DNA of 64,000 bases from Halovivax gelatinilyticus. GTDB taxonomy: Archaea > Halobacteriota > Halobacteria > Halobacteriales > Natrialbaceae. Below the pieces are notes generated by a model. That model was given only the letters and a program-made list of their open reading frames with translations, ran no database searches and was not told the DNA's origin. The translations under genes and the position numbers were made by a program. Of the stretch, positions 34,597-45,800 are shown in pieces (positions within the stretch are counted from its first letter, which is position 1; the number at the start of each line of letters is the position of its first letter). The DNA is taken from assembly GCF_024300625.1 (NCBI RefSeq), contig NZ_CP101322.1:1563992-1627991 (forward strand), written 5' to 3'.

Positions 34597-35671
34597 GCCT
34601 CTGCCCACGAAGTATCTCCGTTTCGCGCCGTCGTAACCGATTCGGCGCGCGCGTTCGCGTCGGTCGTTCGCCTCGCCGTCGCGTCGGACGAACGGCTGCC
34701 GTCGAACGTACAGAGGTCGAAGAAGTCGACCGCCCGCCGACCGAAGTCGACGGTGATGCCGTCGTCGGTCGCGTCGATCCGGAGGTCCGGATCGTGGTCG
34801 TCGGTCGGGTCGGTCGCCGCTCCGTCGAACAGCGCGAGCGCTTCGAGCGCACCGGAGCGCCGATCCGGCGTCACCTCGATCCGCACCTCCCCGGGCAGCC
34901 TGAGAACGACGCCGACGTCGAGTTCGAGCAGGTGGTCGACGACCGTCGCCGTCGCGGCGGCGAGTTCGTCGTCGTCACCGGACGGACACGACGCGGTCAG
35001 GGAGACGCGATCGAGTCCGTCGTCTGCGACGAACTCCTTGACGACGAGTTCGTCGTCGGGGTTTCTGGCGGCCGACTTCCAGTGGACGTCGCGGAGCGAG
35101 TCGCCGCGTTCGTACTCGCGCAACTGCTCGAACACGGCCCGGTCGAACTCGCGTGCGGTGTTCGCGTACTCGGTCAGTTCCCGTCTTGCCGACGGCGTCA
35201 GTTCGTACACCGGCGGGTAGACGACTACCGGTTCCGTTTTCTCGTAGTCGAATCGACGGCGGAACAGGCCGAAGAGATCGGTTACCTCGATCGAGAGCGG
35301 TCCGATCGTCCGTTCGCCTCGTTCGAGAAACTGCACGTCGTACTCGACGGTGGTCGCGCCCTCCAGAACGTATTCGGACCGGTCGCGCTCGCGTCGCAGT
35401 CCGGGTCCGATCTCGTCGGTCACGGTCGCGGTAACCGCTCTGCCCGTCTCGACGTCGATCACGACCGACCGACGCTCGCCGACGTATCCCGCCCCGATCG
35501 GTCGGCGCGCGACGGTCGGGCGGCCGGCCACGGCGACGCTGACCGCCCCGGCGACGGTGACGACGGCGAGCGGAACGACGATCGCGTTCAGCGACCGGGG
35601 ACCGGCGTAGAATCCGTGTGCGACGAGGACACCGAGGACGGCGAGTGCCCCGATCGCGCGCGGTGTGGGTC

Positions 35672-35675
<4 letters not shown>
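34593..35675 (-). CDS. DUF58 domain protein
   Basis: The 360-residue protein has two N-terminal TMs (about 8-24 and 30-50), then a beta-rich region and the DUF58 motif at ERGDSLRDVHWKSAARNPDDELVVKEF (about 205-231). The rest resembles a von Willebrand-A-like fold. In MoxR operons this protein works with the ATPase to assemble or mature partner proteins. Four-base overlaps with both the MoxR gene and the transglutaminase gene show tight coupling. Confidence 0.9.
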
Positions 35676-36658
<983 letters not shown>

Positions 36659-37030
36659 AAGGATAGGGCACTCGGTAGCGGGCAGCGAATTCGTTGGTCG
36701 AACGTCGTGTCGAATCCAGATAACCTTTTGGTTACTAATGGTCCCGTCGTATGGAGGGCTCCGAGTAGGCGGGTGCTACGGCGGGTGGCCGCTCGATCGT
36801 CGGGCCGCTACGAGCGTGACCGGTCACGTCGAATCGACGCTTCTCATCGGGTCGGACCGCCTGGTCGAATCGGACCGCCTCGCCGGATCGACGTCAGTCG
36901 TCGGAGAGGCCGGTCGCGTCGAGTGATCGTCGGATGATGCTCTGTGGTAACGCGACGCACAGCTATAGAATGCGGCTCCCGCTCGCGTCGTGTCGTGTCG
37001 ATTTGAAACCGATACCTCCGTGGATTCGCC
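36659..37030. other. Intergenic region upstream of the MoxR operon
   Basis: About 370 bases hold the likely MoxR promoter. TAACC-tttt-GGTTA at 36721-36734 is a candidate regulatory site. Near 36850-36890 there is a short imperfect direct repeat (TCGGACCGCCT occurring twice). No protein-like frame or RNA gene was found. Confidence 0.4.
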
Positions 37031-37225
37031 CTACAGGCGCTCGACGTTCGATGCGCGCGGGCCCTTGTCGGCCTCGACGATGTCGAACTCCAGCTCCTGA
37101 CCTTCCTCTAGGTCCGGACCGCCGATGTCCTCCATGTGGAAGAAGACGTCTTCGTCCGCGTCGTCAGTCTCGATGAATCCGTAACCGCCCGTATCGTTGA
37201 AGAACGCAACCGTTCCTTTCGCCAT
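37031..37225 (-). CDS. cspA: Cold-shock domain protein
   Basis: The 64-residue single cold-shock domain reads MAKGTVAFFNDTGGYGFIETDDADEDVFFHMEDI, with RNP1-like GYGFI and RNP2-like DVFFH, then GQELEFDIVEADKGPRASNV. It binds single-stranded nucleic acid. The ATG at 37225 is fixed by the family start (MAKGTV) and a TATA box (minus CATTTATGCA, 37251-37260) 26-35 bases upstream, so the longer upstream frame is not used. Confidence 0.96.
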   Translation of the reverse strand: MAKGTVAFFNDTGGYGFIETDDADEDVFFHMEDIGGPDLEEGQELEFDIVEADKGPRASNVERL

Positions 37226-37250
37226 TGCATCTACACAGTGTCGTGACGAG

Positions 37251-37260
37251 TGCATAAATG
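37251..37260 (-). promoter_or_regulatory. TATA box of cspA
   Basis: The minus-strand reading CATTTATGCA lies 26-35 bases before the cspA ATG at 37225, the standard archaeal spacing. Confidence 0.6.
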
Positions 37261-37311
37261 TTCTGGAGGTACCCGTTCGGGTCCTCCGTGCGTGCGGCCG
37301 GTGCCGTGAAC

Positions 37312-37515
37312 TCACCACTCGACGCAGTCGGGACAGACGAATCCGTCATCCGTTCGCCACAACCTGGTCGCGTCGGCCGAACACGTCGCACAGGGCCGAT
37401 CCGATCCGACAGCGAGGGTGACCGCGGGACCGTCCGTCTCGGCCGCCGTCTGGCGGTCCTCGGACCCGTCCGCCCCAGAGCTGGCGGCGAAATCGTCGAG
37501 CGTGGCGCGCTTCAC
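37312..37515 (-). CDS. Small C-terminal zinc-ribbon protein
   Basis: The 67-residue protein has an N-terminal helix (MKRATLDDF), an acidic spacer and a C-terminal zinc ribbon CATC...CPDC ending VEW. It resembles haloarchaeal DUF7573-like small proteins. A TATA-like GGTTTAAGTTTA lies about 25-30 bases upstream on this strand. It precedes cspA on the same strand with an 86-base gap that contains the cspA promoter. Function unknown. Confidence 0.75.
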   Translation of the reverse strand: MKRATLDDFAASSGADGSEDRQTAAETDGPAVTLAVGSDRPCATCSADATRLWRTDDGFVCPDCVEW

Positions 37516-37626
37516 GGTCGGTGTCTCGCGCCGTCTAAACTTAAACCGTCCGTCGATGATCGCTCACCGCCGCGGCCGGCGACGCCAACCGGCACCGCCA
37601 AGTACGATCGGTTTCAACCGACGCGT

Positions 37627-37821
37627 ATGAACGTCGTGATGCCGTACAACGTGCTCGTCGATCAGCTGACGGAGGCGAACGACCACTTCATGGACGTCGC
37701 CGCGGGCGACCTCCTGGCGCCGGTGCTGCTCGCCGCCGGCACGCTCCTCATCGCCTTCTCCGTCGCCGTAATGGGCTACCTTCTGGCCGGCTCGGCCGTC
37801 GATCTGGTTACGCGCAGCTAG
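37627..37821 (+). CDS. Small single-span membrane protein
   Basis: The 64-residue protein has one clear TM (LLAPVLLAAGTLLIAFSVAVMGYLLAG, about 29-55) with short polar ends. No family recognised. A perfect inverted repeat TCGGTT-tc-AACCGA (37608-37621) lies five bases before the ATG. The frame stays open upstream, but the upstream residues do not look coding. Coding status rests on the TM and GC-3 pattern. Confidence 0.6.
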   Translation: MNVVMPYNVLVDQLTEANDHFMDVAAGDLLAPVLLAAGTLLIAFSVAVMGYLLAGSAVDLVTRS

Positions 37822-37887
37822 TTCGTCTCAATCCGACCCTCTTGACGTTTCATTGCGCCGCTCGGGTTCTCCGTGTTAGTCGATCCC

Positions 37888-38907
37888 TCACTGGCCTTCA
37901 GCGTGGCGGAGCGCCGTCGCGCTCGCTTCGATCGCCCACTCGATATCCGGCCCGAGCGGCGAGCCGACGACGATGCCGTCGACGAACTCGAGCGCCCGCT
38001 CGTAGCGCTCCGTGACCGTTTCGACCGTTCCCGCCGCGCAGAACGCGTCGATCATGGCCGGCGTCACCCGTTCGAACGCCGACGCGAGGTCGCCGCGTTC
38101 GAGCGCCTCGCTCACCGCTGCGGCCGCGTCGCGGTCAATTCCGTGTCGGTCGAGCACCGGCTCCGCCGCGCCGCCGGCGATGAACGCCACGGGCGGTCTG
38201 GCGGCCTCTCTGGCGGCCGCCTCGGTTTCGGCGACGCTCGTGCTGGCGAACGCGAGTTTCTGGACGGGCGCGCGGTCGTCCGGCCGTTTCTCCCGGCCCG
38301 CTGCGAGTCGCTCGCTCGCCCACTCGAGGTCGGCGGGATGGGCGGCGTTGATCAACACGCCGTCGGCGTGGGCGGCGCTCATCCCCAGCATTCCCGGCCC
38401 CTGCGCGCCGACGAAGAGGGGAACGTCGACCGGATCGAGGTTGAGCGAGGCGTCGCGAACGGTGACGGCTCCCTCGCGGGTGACCGTCTCGCCCGCCCAG
38501 AGTGAGCGTGCCACCTGCATCGTCTCTAAGACGCGCCGGAGCGGCCGGTCGCGTTCGACGCCGAGCGCGGACAGGGTCGACCGGTCGCCGGCGCCGAGCC
38601 CGCACACCGCCCGCCCGTCGCTCGCTTCGTCGAGCGTGGCGACCGCCGAAGCGATCGTCGCGGGGTGACTCTCGTATGGGTTGACGACGCCGGGTCCGAG
38701 GGCGATGGAGTCGGTCGCCTCGGCCATTCGTGAGAGCGAAATCCACGGGTCGCGGTTGAAGTAGTGCGAACTGGTGAACGCCGCGTCGAACCCCTCGGAT
38801 TCGGCGCGTGCGGCGAACCTGGCGAGCCGATCGACCGGGTGTTCGGGCGTCAACTCGATCGCCCGGGTCACCGACGCCGGATCCACGCCCTCCGGCGCGT
38901 CGGTCAT
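37888..38907 (-). CDS. mer: F420-dependent LLM-class reductase (methylene-H4MPT reductase-like)
   Basis: The 339-residue protein is a TIM-barrel LLM-class, F420-binding oxidoreductase. It shows FAARAESEGFDAAFTSSHYFNRDPWISLSRMAEATDSIALGPGVVNPYESHPATIASAVATLDE, the typical N-terminal barrel signature, and later VPLFVGAQGPGMLGMSAAHADGVLIN. Family members in haloarchaea are annotated as 5,10-methylenetetrahydromethanopterin reductase; with no methanogenesis here the true C1 substrate is uncertain. The ATG at 38907 overlaps the cofE stop (ATGA), so it is coupled to F420 synthesis. Confidence 0.85.
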   Translation of the reverse strand: MTDAPEGVDPASVTRAIELTPEHPVDRLARFAARAESEGFDAAFTSSHYFNRDPWISLSRMAEATDSIALGPGVVNPYESHPATIASAVATLDEASDGRAVCGLGAGDRSTLSALGVERDRPLRRVLETMQVARSLWAGETVTREGAVTVRDASLNLDPVDVPLFVGAQGPGMLGMSAAHADGVLINAAHPADLEWASERLAAGREKRPDDRAPVQKLAFASTSVAETEAAAREAARPPVAFIAGGAAEPVLDRHGIDRDAAAAVSEALERGDLASAFERVTPAMIDAFCAAGTVETVTERYERALEFVDGIVVGSPLGPDIEWAIEASATALRHAEGQ

Positions 38908-39740
38908 TCGAACGACCACTCCCGGAGCGCCTGGCGGACCTGATCCGACTCGACCGGTCTGAACAGCTCGTCACTCCCCGACAGCGGGCCGAACTCGAAG
39001 CCGCGGACGACGACCGCGGGCGTGCCGTCGGCGCCCTCGCCGGTGACGAGGTTGGCCGCCGAGGCGAGTTCGTCGACGATCGACTGGACGGTCACGCCGA
39101 GTTCTCTGCCGTCGCGGTCGGCTTCGCCGCGCCAGTCGCGACTCGCGGGCATGCCAGCCCAGCCGAGCGCCACCCCGCGCTGGCCGTGTCTGAACGGCCG
39201 GCCGCAGGTGTCGGTGACGACGACGCCGATCTCGTCGATGCCGTCCGGGACGTACTCGTCATCGGCGCCACCGCCGATCCGATCGGCCGCATCCGAGTCG
39301 AGCCCGTCGGCGTACTCGAGCAACCCGGCTCTGATCTCGGCGGCGCGTGCGGCCGGCCGACGCGGCAACAAGAGTAGGTCGTGGTCGGGGACGTTCGAGC
39401 GATCGATGCCGGCGTTGACGCAGGTGTGGCCGAACGCTGTCTCGGTGAGCAGAAACGGCGCCTCGACGATGATCTCCGTGCTCTCTTCGAGCACCGCCTG
39501 GGCGAATCGGGGGTCTTTCTCCTCGCCGGTCAGCGCTTCGAAGTTCTCGGCGATCTCGACGGCGCGCGGACCGGCCGGGTACGCGTCGAGATCGGCCGTG
39601 CGTCCCCGCGCCTTCGAGACCACCGTGCTCGCGACCGTCACCACGTCGCCGGGGGCGAGATCGGCCCGCTCGGCGATGAGCGCGGCGAGGTCGTCGCCCG
39701 GCTCGATCTCGGGCAGGTCCGGGACCGGGTGTAGTTCCAT
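38904..39740 (-). CDS. cofE: Coenzyme F420-0:L-glutamate ligase
   Basis: The 278-residue enzyme adds glutamates to F420-0. Family landmarks are VVTVASTVVSKARGRTADL, LLTETAFGHTCVNAGIDRSNVP, GVVVTDTCGRPFRHGQRGVALGWAGM and VQSIVDELASAANLVTGEGADGTPAVVVRG. The start is placed at MELHPVPDLP (39740); a longer frame of nine codons is possible. It is followed with a 4-base overlap by an F420-dependent reductase. Confidence 0.94.
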   Translation of the reverse strand: MELHPVPDLPEIEPGDDLAALIAERADLAPGDVVTVASTVVSKARGRTADLDAYPAGPRAVEIAENFEALTGEEKDPRFAQAVLEESTEIIVEAPFLLTETAFGHTCVNAGIDRSNVPDHDLLLLPRRPAARAAEIRAGLLEYADGLDSDAADRIGGGADDEYVPDGIDEIGVVVTDTCGRPFRHGQRGVALGWAGMPASRDWRGEADRDGRELGVTVQSIVDELASAANLVTGEGADGTPAVVVRGFEFGPLSGSDELFRPVESDQVRQALREWSFE

Positions 39741-39814
39741 ACCTGCGAAGACGGAAAGCGACGCCAAAAGGTCACCGTCACCGGCGCGTGAAACCGGTAG
39801 GACGGTCTCGATCG

Positions 39815-42800
39815 TTACCGCCGTGGCTGCGCTCCACCGCGTTTCGCCCGACCGATGACGAGCCCGGCCGACAGGGCGAGAACGAGCGCGAAGAGCGCGA
39901 CCAGGGGACCGAAACCGGGTATCCCGTCGTCATCGTCCGCGTCGTCGCTCTCCGGTGGCTGTTGCCCGTCGTCGGCCGGATCGTCTGCGTCGTCGTGTTC
40001 AGGTGGCTCGTCACCGTCGTCAGCGCCGGTGCCCGATTGGTCATCGTCACCGACGGCTGAATCCTCGTCGTCGCCCGCGTCGTCCGACTCGTCGTCATCC
40101 GATTCGTCAGTCCCGTCGTCCGATCCATCGTCGTCGTCATCGTCTTCGGGTGGCTCGGGGATGCCGGCCGGTTCGTCGACCGCGAACGTGGTTTCGAAGG
40201 TCGCCTCGTTTCCGGCCTCGTCGGCCACGGTGAGCGTCGCTTCGTAGGATTCACCGTCCTCGACCGTGAGGACGTGTTCCGTCCACGACGACGTGATGCT
40301 GGTCGCGTCGTCGGTCGTGACGTCCGTCCCGTCGATTTCGAGTTCGATCGAGCCCACGTCGACGCCGGACTGCTCGTCGTCGTACTCGAAGCGGACGGTC
40401 ACCTCGTCGGTGCCCGCGTCCAGTTCGTCGCCGTCTGTCGGCGAGACGTTCGTGAGCACCGGCGCGTCTTCGTCGAGCACGAGCGCGCCGTAGGTCGAGA
40501 AGCCGTGGACGTCGGCCGTGAGGAACGGATCGTCGCCGTCGTAGACGATCTCAGAGTCGACGTCGTTCCAGCCGTCGTCGTAGTGGTACAGCCCCACGTC
40601 GTCGACGGTGGCGCCGGCCGGCAGCGCGTCCTCGTCTACCGCCAGCTCGATCGTCGCGTGTTCGATCGTCCCCTCGTCGAGGTAGTGCCCTACCAGGCCG
40701 TCGAGGTCGGCGGTCAGGAAGCCGACCCCGAGTTCCTCGCCGCCGAGGTTGGCGTCGACGGCGTTCTCCGAGAGGGCGACGTAGAGGTCCTCCTCGGTGA
40801 ACGCGGCGTCCTCGACGAGTTCGAAGTCGATCGAGGTTCCGGTTTCGGCGATCTCGATCGTGCCGTCGGCGAGGGTGAAGCCGGTGTGGATCACGACCGA
40901 GGCGGTGTCTTCTCCGACGTTTCCGGCGCGGTCCGTCCCGGTGACGGTGACTTCGTACTCGCCGGAGTCGCCGAACTCGAGCGTTCCCTCGAACGTCGTG
41001 TTCTGCCCGTCGGTCGGTTCGAGCTCGACCGGATCGAGCTGGGCCGTCGACGGATCGGTGAACTCGACGTCGACCGTCGGCGGTTCGACCAGCGGCGCGT
41101 CGCTCTCGACGACGATCGTGGCATCCTCGTCGTCGACGTCTTCGATGCTGACCGACATCGACGGATCGTCCCGGTCGATCGTGAGCGCCCCGTCCCAGGC
41201 GTCCGTGTCGAACGTGCCTCGTTCGTCGACGGCGACCACGGAGAGATCGTAGCGCCCGTCGTCTGGAAGATCGTCGAGCGGGACTGACGCACTCCAGGTC
41301 TCTCCGCTCGCGAGCGCGTCCAGATCGGATTCTGTCGCGGGCTCGAGAACGGTGTAACTCGTCTCTTGGGATGATACCTGGAGCGTCACCGACTCCAGGT
41401 CGAGATCCGCGGCGACGTCGACCTCGACGGTGGCCTCGTCGCTCGCGTAGACGAGGTCGACGTCGGCGTCCGCATCGAGCCCGGTCGAGGCGCCTTCGAC
41501 GCCGGCGATCGTCGCTTCGACGGTCGGGGCGGTGACGGTCAGTTCGCCGACCGAGCGCTCACCGAGTTCGAGCTCGTAGGTGCCGACCTCGTCGATGGTG
41601 GCCGAGACGTTGATGGCGCCGAGGTGGTAGAAGCCGGGGGCGAGTTCGACCTCCCGAGTACCGAGGACGGTCTCTTCGTCCGTCTCGGTGTTGGTGGCGA
41701 CGAGTTCGATCTCCTCTGGGCCATCGATCGTTCCGTTCTGGTAGATACTTCCGACGACGTGGAATTCGCCGACGCCTTCGACGACCTCGTCTTCGGACGC
41801 GGAGGCGGCGATAACCTGGATATCGGACGTTGCTGGGAGCACTTCGATAGTGCCGGCGTAACGGTCGCCGAGTTCGAGGTCGTACGTTCCGGGATCGTCG
41901 ATGGTGTTCGAGATGTTGATGGCGCCGAGGTGGTAGAAGCCGGGTGCGAGTTCGACCTCCTGGCTGCCGAGGCTGATCTCGTCGTCCGTCTCGGTGTTGT
42001 TCGCGACGAGTTCGATCTCCTCCGTGCCGCCGGTGGTCCCGGCCTGATAGATACTCCCGACGACGTGGAACTCGTCTTCGCCGTCGACGATCTCGTCTTC
42101 GGAGGCGGAGGCGGCGATGACCTGGATATCGGAGTAGGCCTCTTCGACTTCGATGGTACCGGCGTAACGGTCGCCGAGTTCGAGATCGTAGGTGCCGGCC
42201 TGGTCGATGGTGGTGGAGATGTTGATGGCGCCGAGGTGGTAGAAGCCGGAGGCGAGTTCGACCTCCTGGCTGCCGAGGCTGATCTCGTCGTCCGTCTCAG
42301 TGTTGTTCGCGACGAGTTCGATCTCCTCCGTGCCGCCGATGGTCCCGGCCTGGTAGATACTGCCGACGACGTGGAACTCGTCAACACCTGCGACGATCTC
42401 GTCTTCGGAGGCGGAGGCGGCGATCACCTGGACGTCGGAGTAGGCTTCTTCGACCTCGATCGTACCGGCGTCGCGGTCGCCGAGTTCGAGATCGTAGGTA
42501 CCGGCCTGGTCGATGGTGGTCGAGATGTTGATCCCGCCGAGGTGGTAGAAGCCGGGGGCGAGTTCGACTTCCTGGCTGCCGAGGACGATCTCTTCGCCCG
42601 TCTCGGTGTTGGTGGCGACGAGGTCGATCTCCTCTATACCTTCAATGGTTCCGGCCTGGTAGATGCTCCCGAGGACGTGGAACTCGTCGACGCCCGCGAC
42701 GATCTCGTCTTCGGACGCGGAGGCGGCGATGACGTCGATCTCGGAGTACGCTTCCTCCACGACGATCTCGCCCGCGCCGTGACCGCCGAGTTCGAGATCG

Positions 42801-45800
42801 TAGGTGCCGGGATCGTCGATCTGGAAGTCGATCTCGATCGCACCGAGGTGGTAGTACCCCGATTCGAGCGTGACCTCCTGACTACCCAGGTGCGTTTCCT
42901 CGCTCGAATTCTGGTCGATGGCGACGAGATCGATCTCCTCGGTCCCGCTATCACCGGCCTGGTAGATACTTCCGGTGACGTTGGCCTCCTCACCTTCGAG
43001 CATTTCGATCTCCGAAACCGTCGCGGCGATGACCTGGATGTCCGAGGGCGACTCGTCGACGCCGACCGTGCCGACGTCGTAATCGCCGAGGGTGAGATCG
43101 TACGTGCCGGCGTCGTCGATCGACGTGGTGATGTTGAGCCCGCCGAGGTGGTAGAAGCCGGGTTCGAGTTCGACGGACTGGTTTCCGAGGTGAATCTCCT
43201 CACCGCTCTCGTTGTTCGTCGCGACGAGGTCGATCTCCTGTGAGTCGTCGACGGTTCCGTTCTGATAGATGCTGCCGACGACGTGGAACTCTTCACCCTC
43301 CGTGAGGACCATTTCAGAGACCGACGCGGCGACGACCTGGACGTCGGAGTAGGCTTCTTCGACCTCGATGGTACCGGCGGGGCGGTCGCCGAGTTCGAGG
43401 TCGTAGGTGCCGGCGTCGTCGACGGTGGTGGTGATGTTGATGGCGCCGAGGTGGTAGTAGCCCGGTTCGAGTTCGACATCCTGGCTGCCGAGGACGGTTT
43501 CTTCGCCGTCGTCGTCGACTGCGACGAGGTCGATCGTCTCGGATCCGCCGATCGTTCCGCTCTGGTAGATGCTGCCGATGACGGAGAACTCGCCTTCTCC
43601 GGCGACGATCTCGTCTTCGGAGGCGGAGGCGGCGATGACCTGGATGTCGGAGTAGGCTTCCTCGACTTCGATGGTGCCGGCGGGGCGGTCGCCGAGTTCG
43701 AGGTCGTACGTTCCGGGATCGTCGACGGTGGTGGTGATGTTGATGGCGCCGAGGTGGTAGTAGCCGGGTTCGAGTTCGACTTCCTGGCTGCCGAGGACGG
43801 TCTCTTCGCCGTCGTCGTCGACTGCGACGAGGTCGATCGTCTCGGATCCGCCGATCGTTCCGCTCTGGTAGATGCTGCCGATGACGGAGAACTCGTCTTC
43901 GCCGGCGACGACCTCGTCTTCGGAGGCGGAGGCGGCGATGACCTGGATGTCGGAGTAGGCTTCTTCGACTTCGATGGTACCGGCGGGGCGGTCGCCGAGT
44001 TCGAGATCGTAGGTGCCGGGATCGTCGATGGTGTTCGAGATGTTGATGGCGCCGAGGTGGTAGAAGCCGGGGGCGAGTTCGACCTCCCGAGTACCGAGGC
44101 TGATTTCGTCGTCCGTCTCGGTGTTGTTGGCGACGAGTTCGATCTCTTCTGGGCCGCCGGTGGTCCCGGCCTGATAGATACTCCCGACGACGTGGAACTC
44201 GTCTTCGCCGGCGACGATCTCGGTTTCGGAGGCGGAGGCGGCGATGACCTGGATGTCGGAGTAGGCTTCCTCGACTTCGATGGTGCCGGCGGGGCGGTCG
44301 CCGAGTTCGAGGTCGTACGTTCCGGGATCGTCGACGGTGGTGGTGATGTTGATGGCGCCGAGGTGGTAGTAGCCGGGTTCGAGTTCGACTTCCTGGCTGC
44401 CGAGGACGGTCTCTTCGCCGTCGTCGTCGATTGCGACGAGGTCGATCGTCTCGGATCCGCCGATCGTTCCGCTCTGGTAGATGCTGCCGATGACGGAGAA
44501 CTCGTCTTCTCCGGCGACGATCTCGTCTTCGGAGGCGGAGGCGGCGATGACCTGGATGTCGGAGTAGGCTTCTTCGACTTCGATGGTACCGGCGGGGCGG
44601 TCGCCGAGTTCGAGATCGTAGGTGCCGGCCTGGTCGATGGTGTTCGAGATGTTGATGGCGCCGAGGTGGTAGAAGCCGGGGGCGAGTTCGACCTCCTGGC
44701 TTCCGAGAACGGTTTCGTTGCCGGTCTCCGTATTGGTCGCGACGAGTTCGATCGTCTCCGGCCCGGCGTCGGTGCCCGCCTGGTAGATGCTGCCGACGAC
44801 GTGGAACTCGTCTTCGCCGGCGACGATCTCGGTCTCGGAGGTCGACGCGGCGATGACCTGGATGTCCGACTCCTCGTCCGTCACCGTCACTTCGCCGACG
44901 AACACATCGTTCACGGAGAGCGAGACCGTCGCGTTCGTCGCCCCGTCTAGGACGTCTTCGGTCGGCGTCCACGTGAGCGATTCACCGCGTGTGACGCTAC
45001 CGGCCGCCACGTTAGCGGTCGTCGAGTCGACCGAACCGTCTCCGATCTGTTCGCCGTAGCCATCCTCGACGAAGAGTTCGAGCGTTTCCTCGCCGTCGAC
45101 GTCGCCGTCGTTCAATAGATCGACGTCCACCGTGAGCGTCTCGCCGAGGCCGACGGTCTCGTCGACGCTCGTCCCGAAGACGATCACGTTCGCCGGGGCG
45201 AGGACGTCGACCGTGCCGGCGTCGAAATCGCCGACGGAGACGTCGTATTCGCCGGGTTCGTCGAACGTGTGGGTAAATTCGATACCGGTAGTCTCGTTCT
45301 GCTCCAGATCGACCGTCACCGTGTCGACGGTCGTATCGTCTACCTCGAGTGCCACCGTCACGTTGCCGTCCGACCCGCCGACGTTCTCGACATCGGCGGT
45401 GATCGTCACGTTCTCGCCCGCGACGAGTTCGTCGGGACTCAGATCGACGTTCGAGACCGACGCGACGGGCACCGGCCCCTCGCTGAACGCGCCGAATGTG
45501 GAGAACTCGGTCACGTTCTCGGCCCAGACGTACTGTTCGGTCGTGTTGACGCCACTGACGTAGGCCTCCTCCGCCGGGGATGACCAGCTTTCGTTCAGCC
45601 GCCAGATCTCGAGCGTCGATTCGTCCATCCCGGTCACGTCCGCGGCGTCGTAGTGGACGTGCAGTTGTGCCAGGTGAGGCACGTCGCCGCTTGCGGTCAC
45701 GTTAACGAACGCACCGATCGGGGTGCGCTCATCGGGGAGCGTCTCTGGCGTAGACGTCCCGTCGATCACGACGTCCTGTGCCTCGAACGAGAACGTCGTC

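Noticed and set aside
41536-44873. CRISPR-like or intergenic tandem array
   Set aside because: Units are about 303 nt, in frame, and encode a protein domain. There are no short direct repeats with unique spacers.
41624-44950. Long plus-strand frames opposite the repeats of the giant gene
   Set aside because: They mirror the repeat periodicity and have low-complexity translations (FDFDGTGGAVAEFE-like). The minus frame carries signal peptide, domains and anchor.
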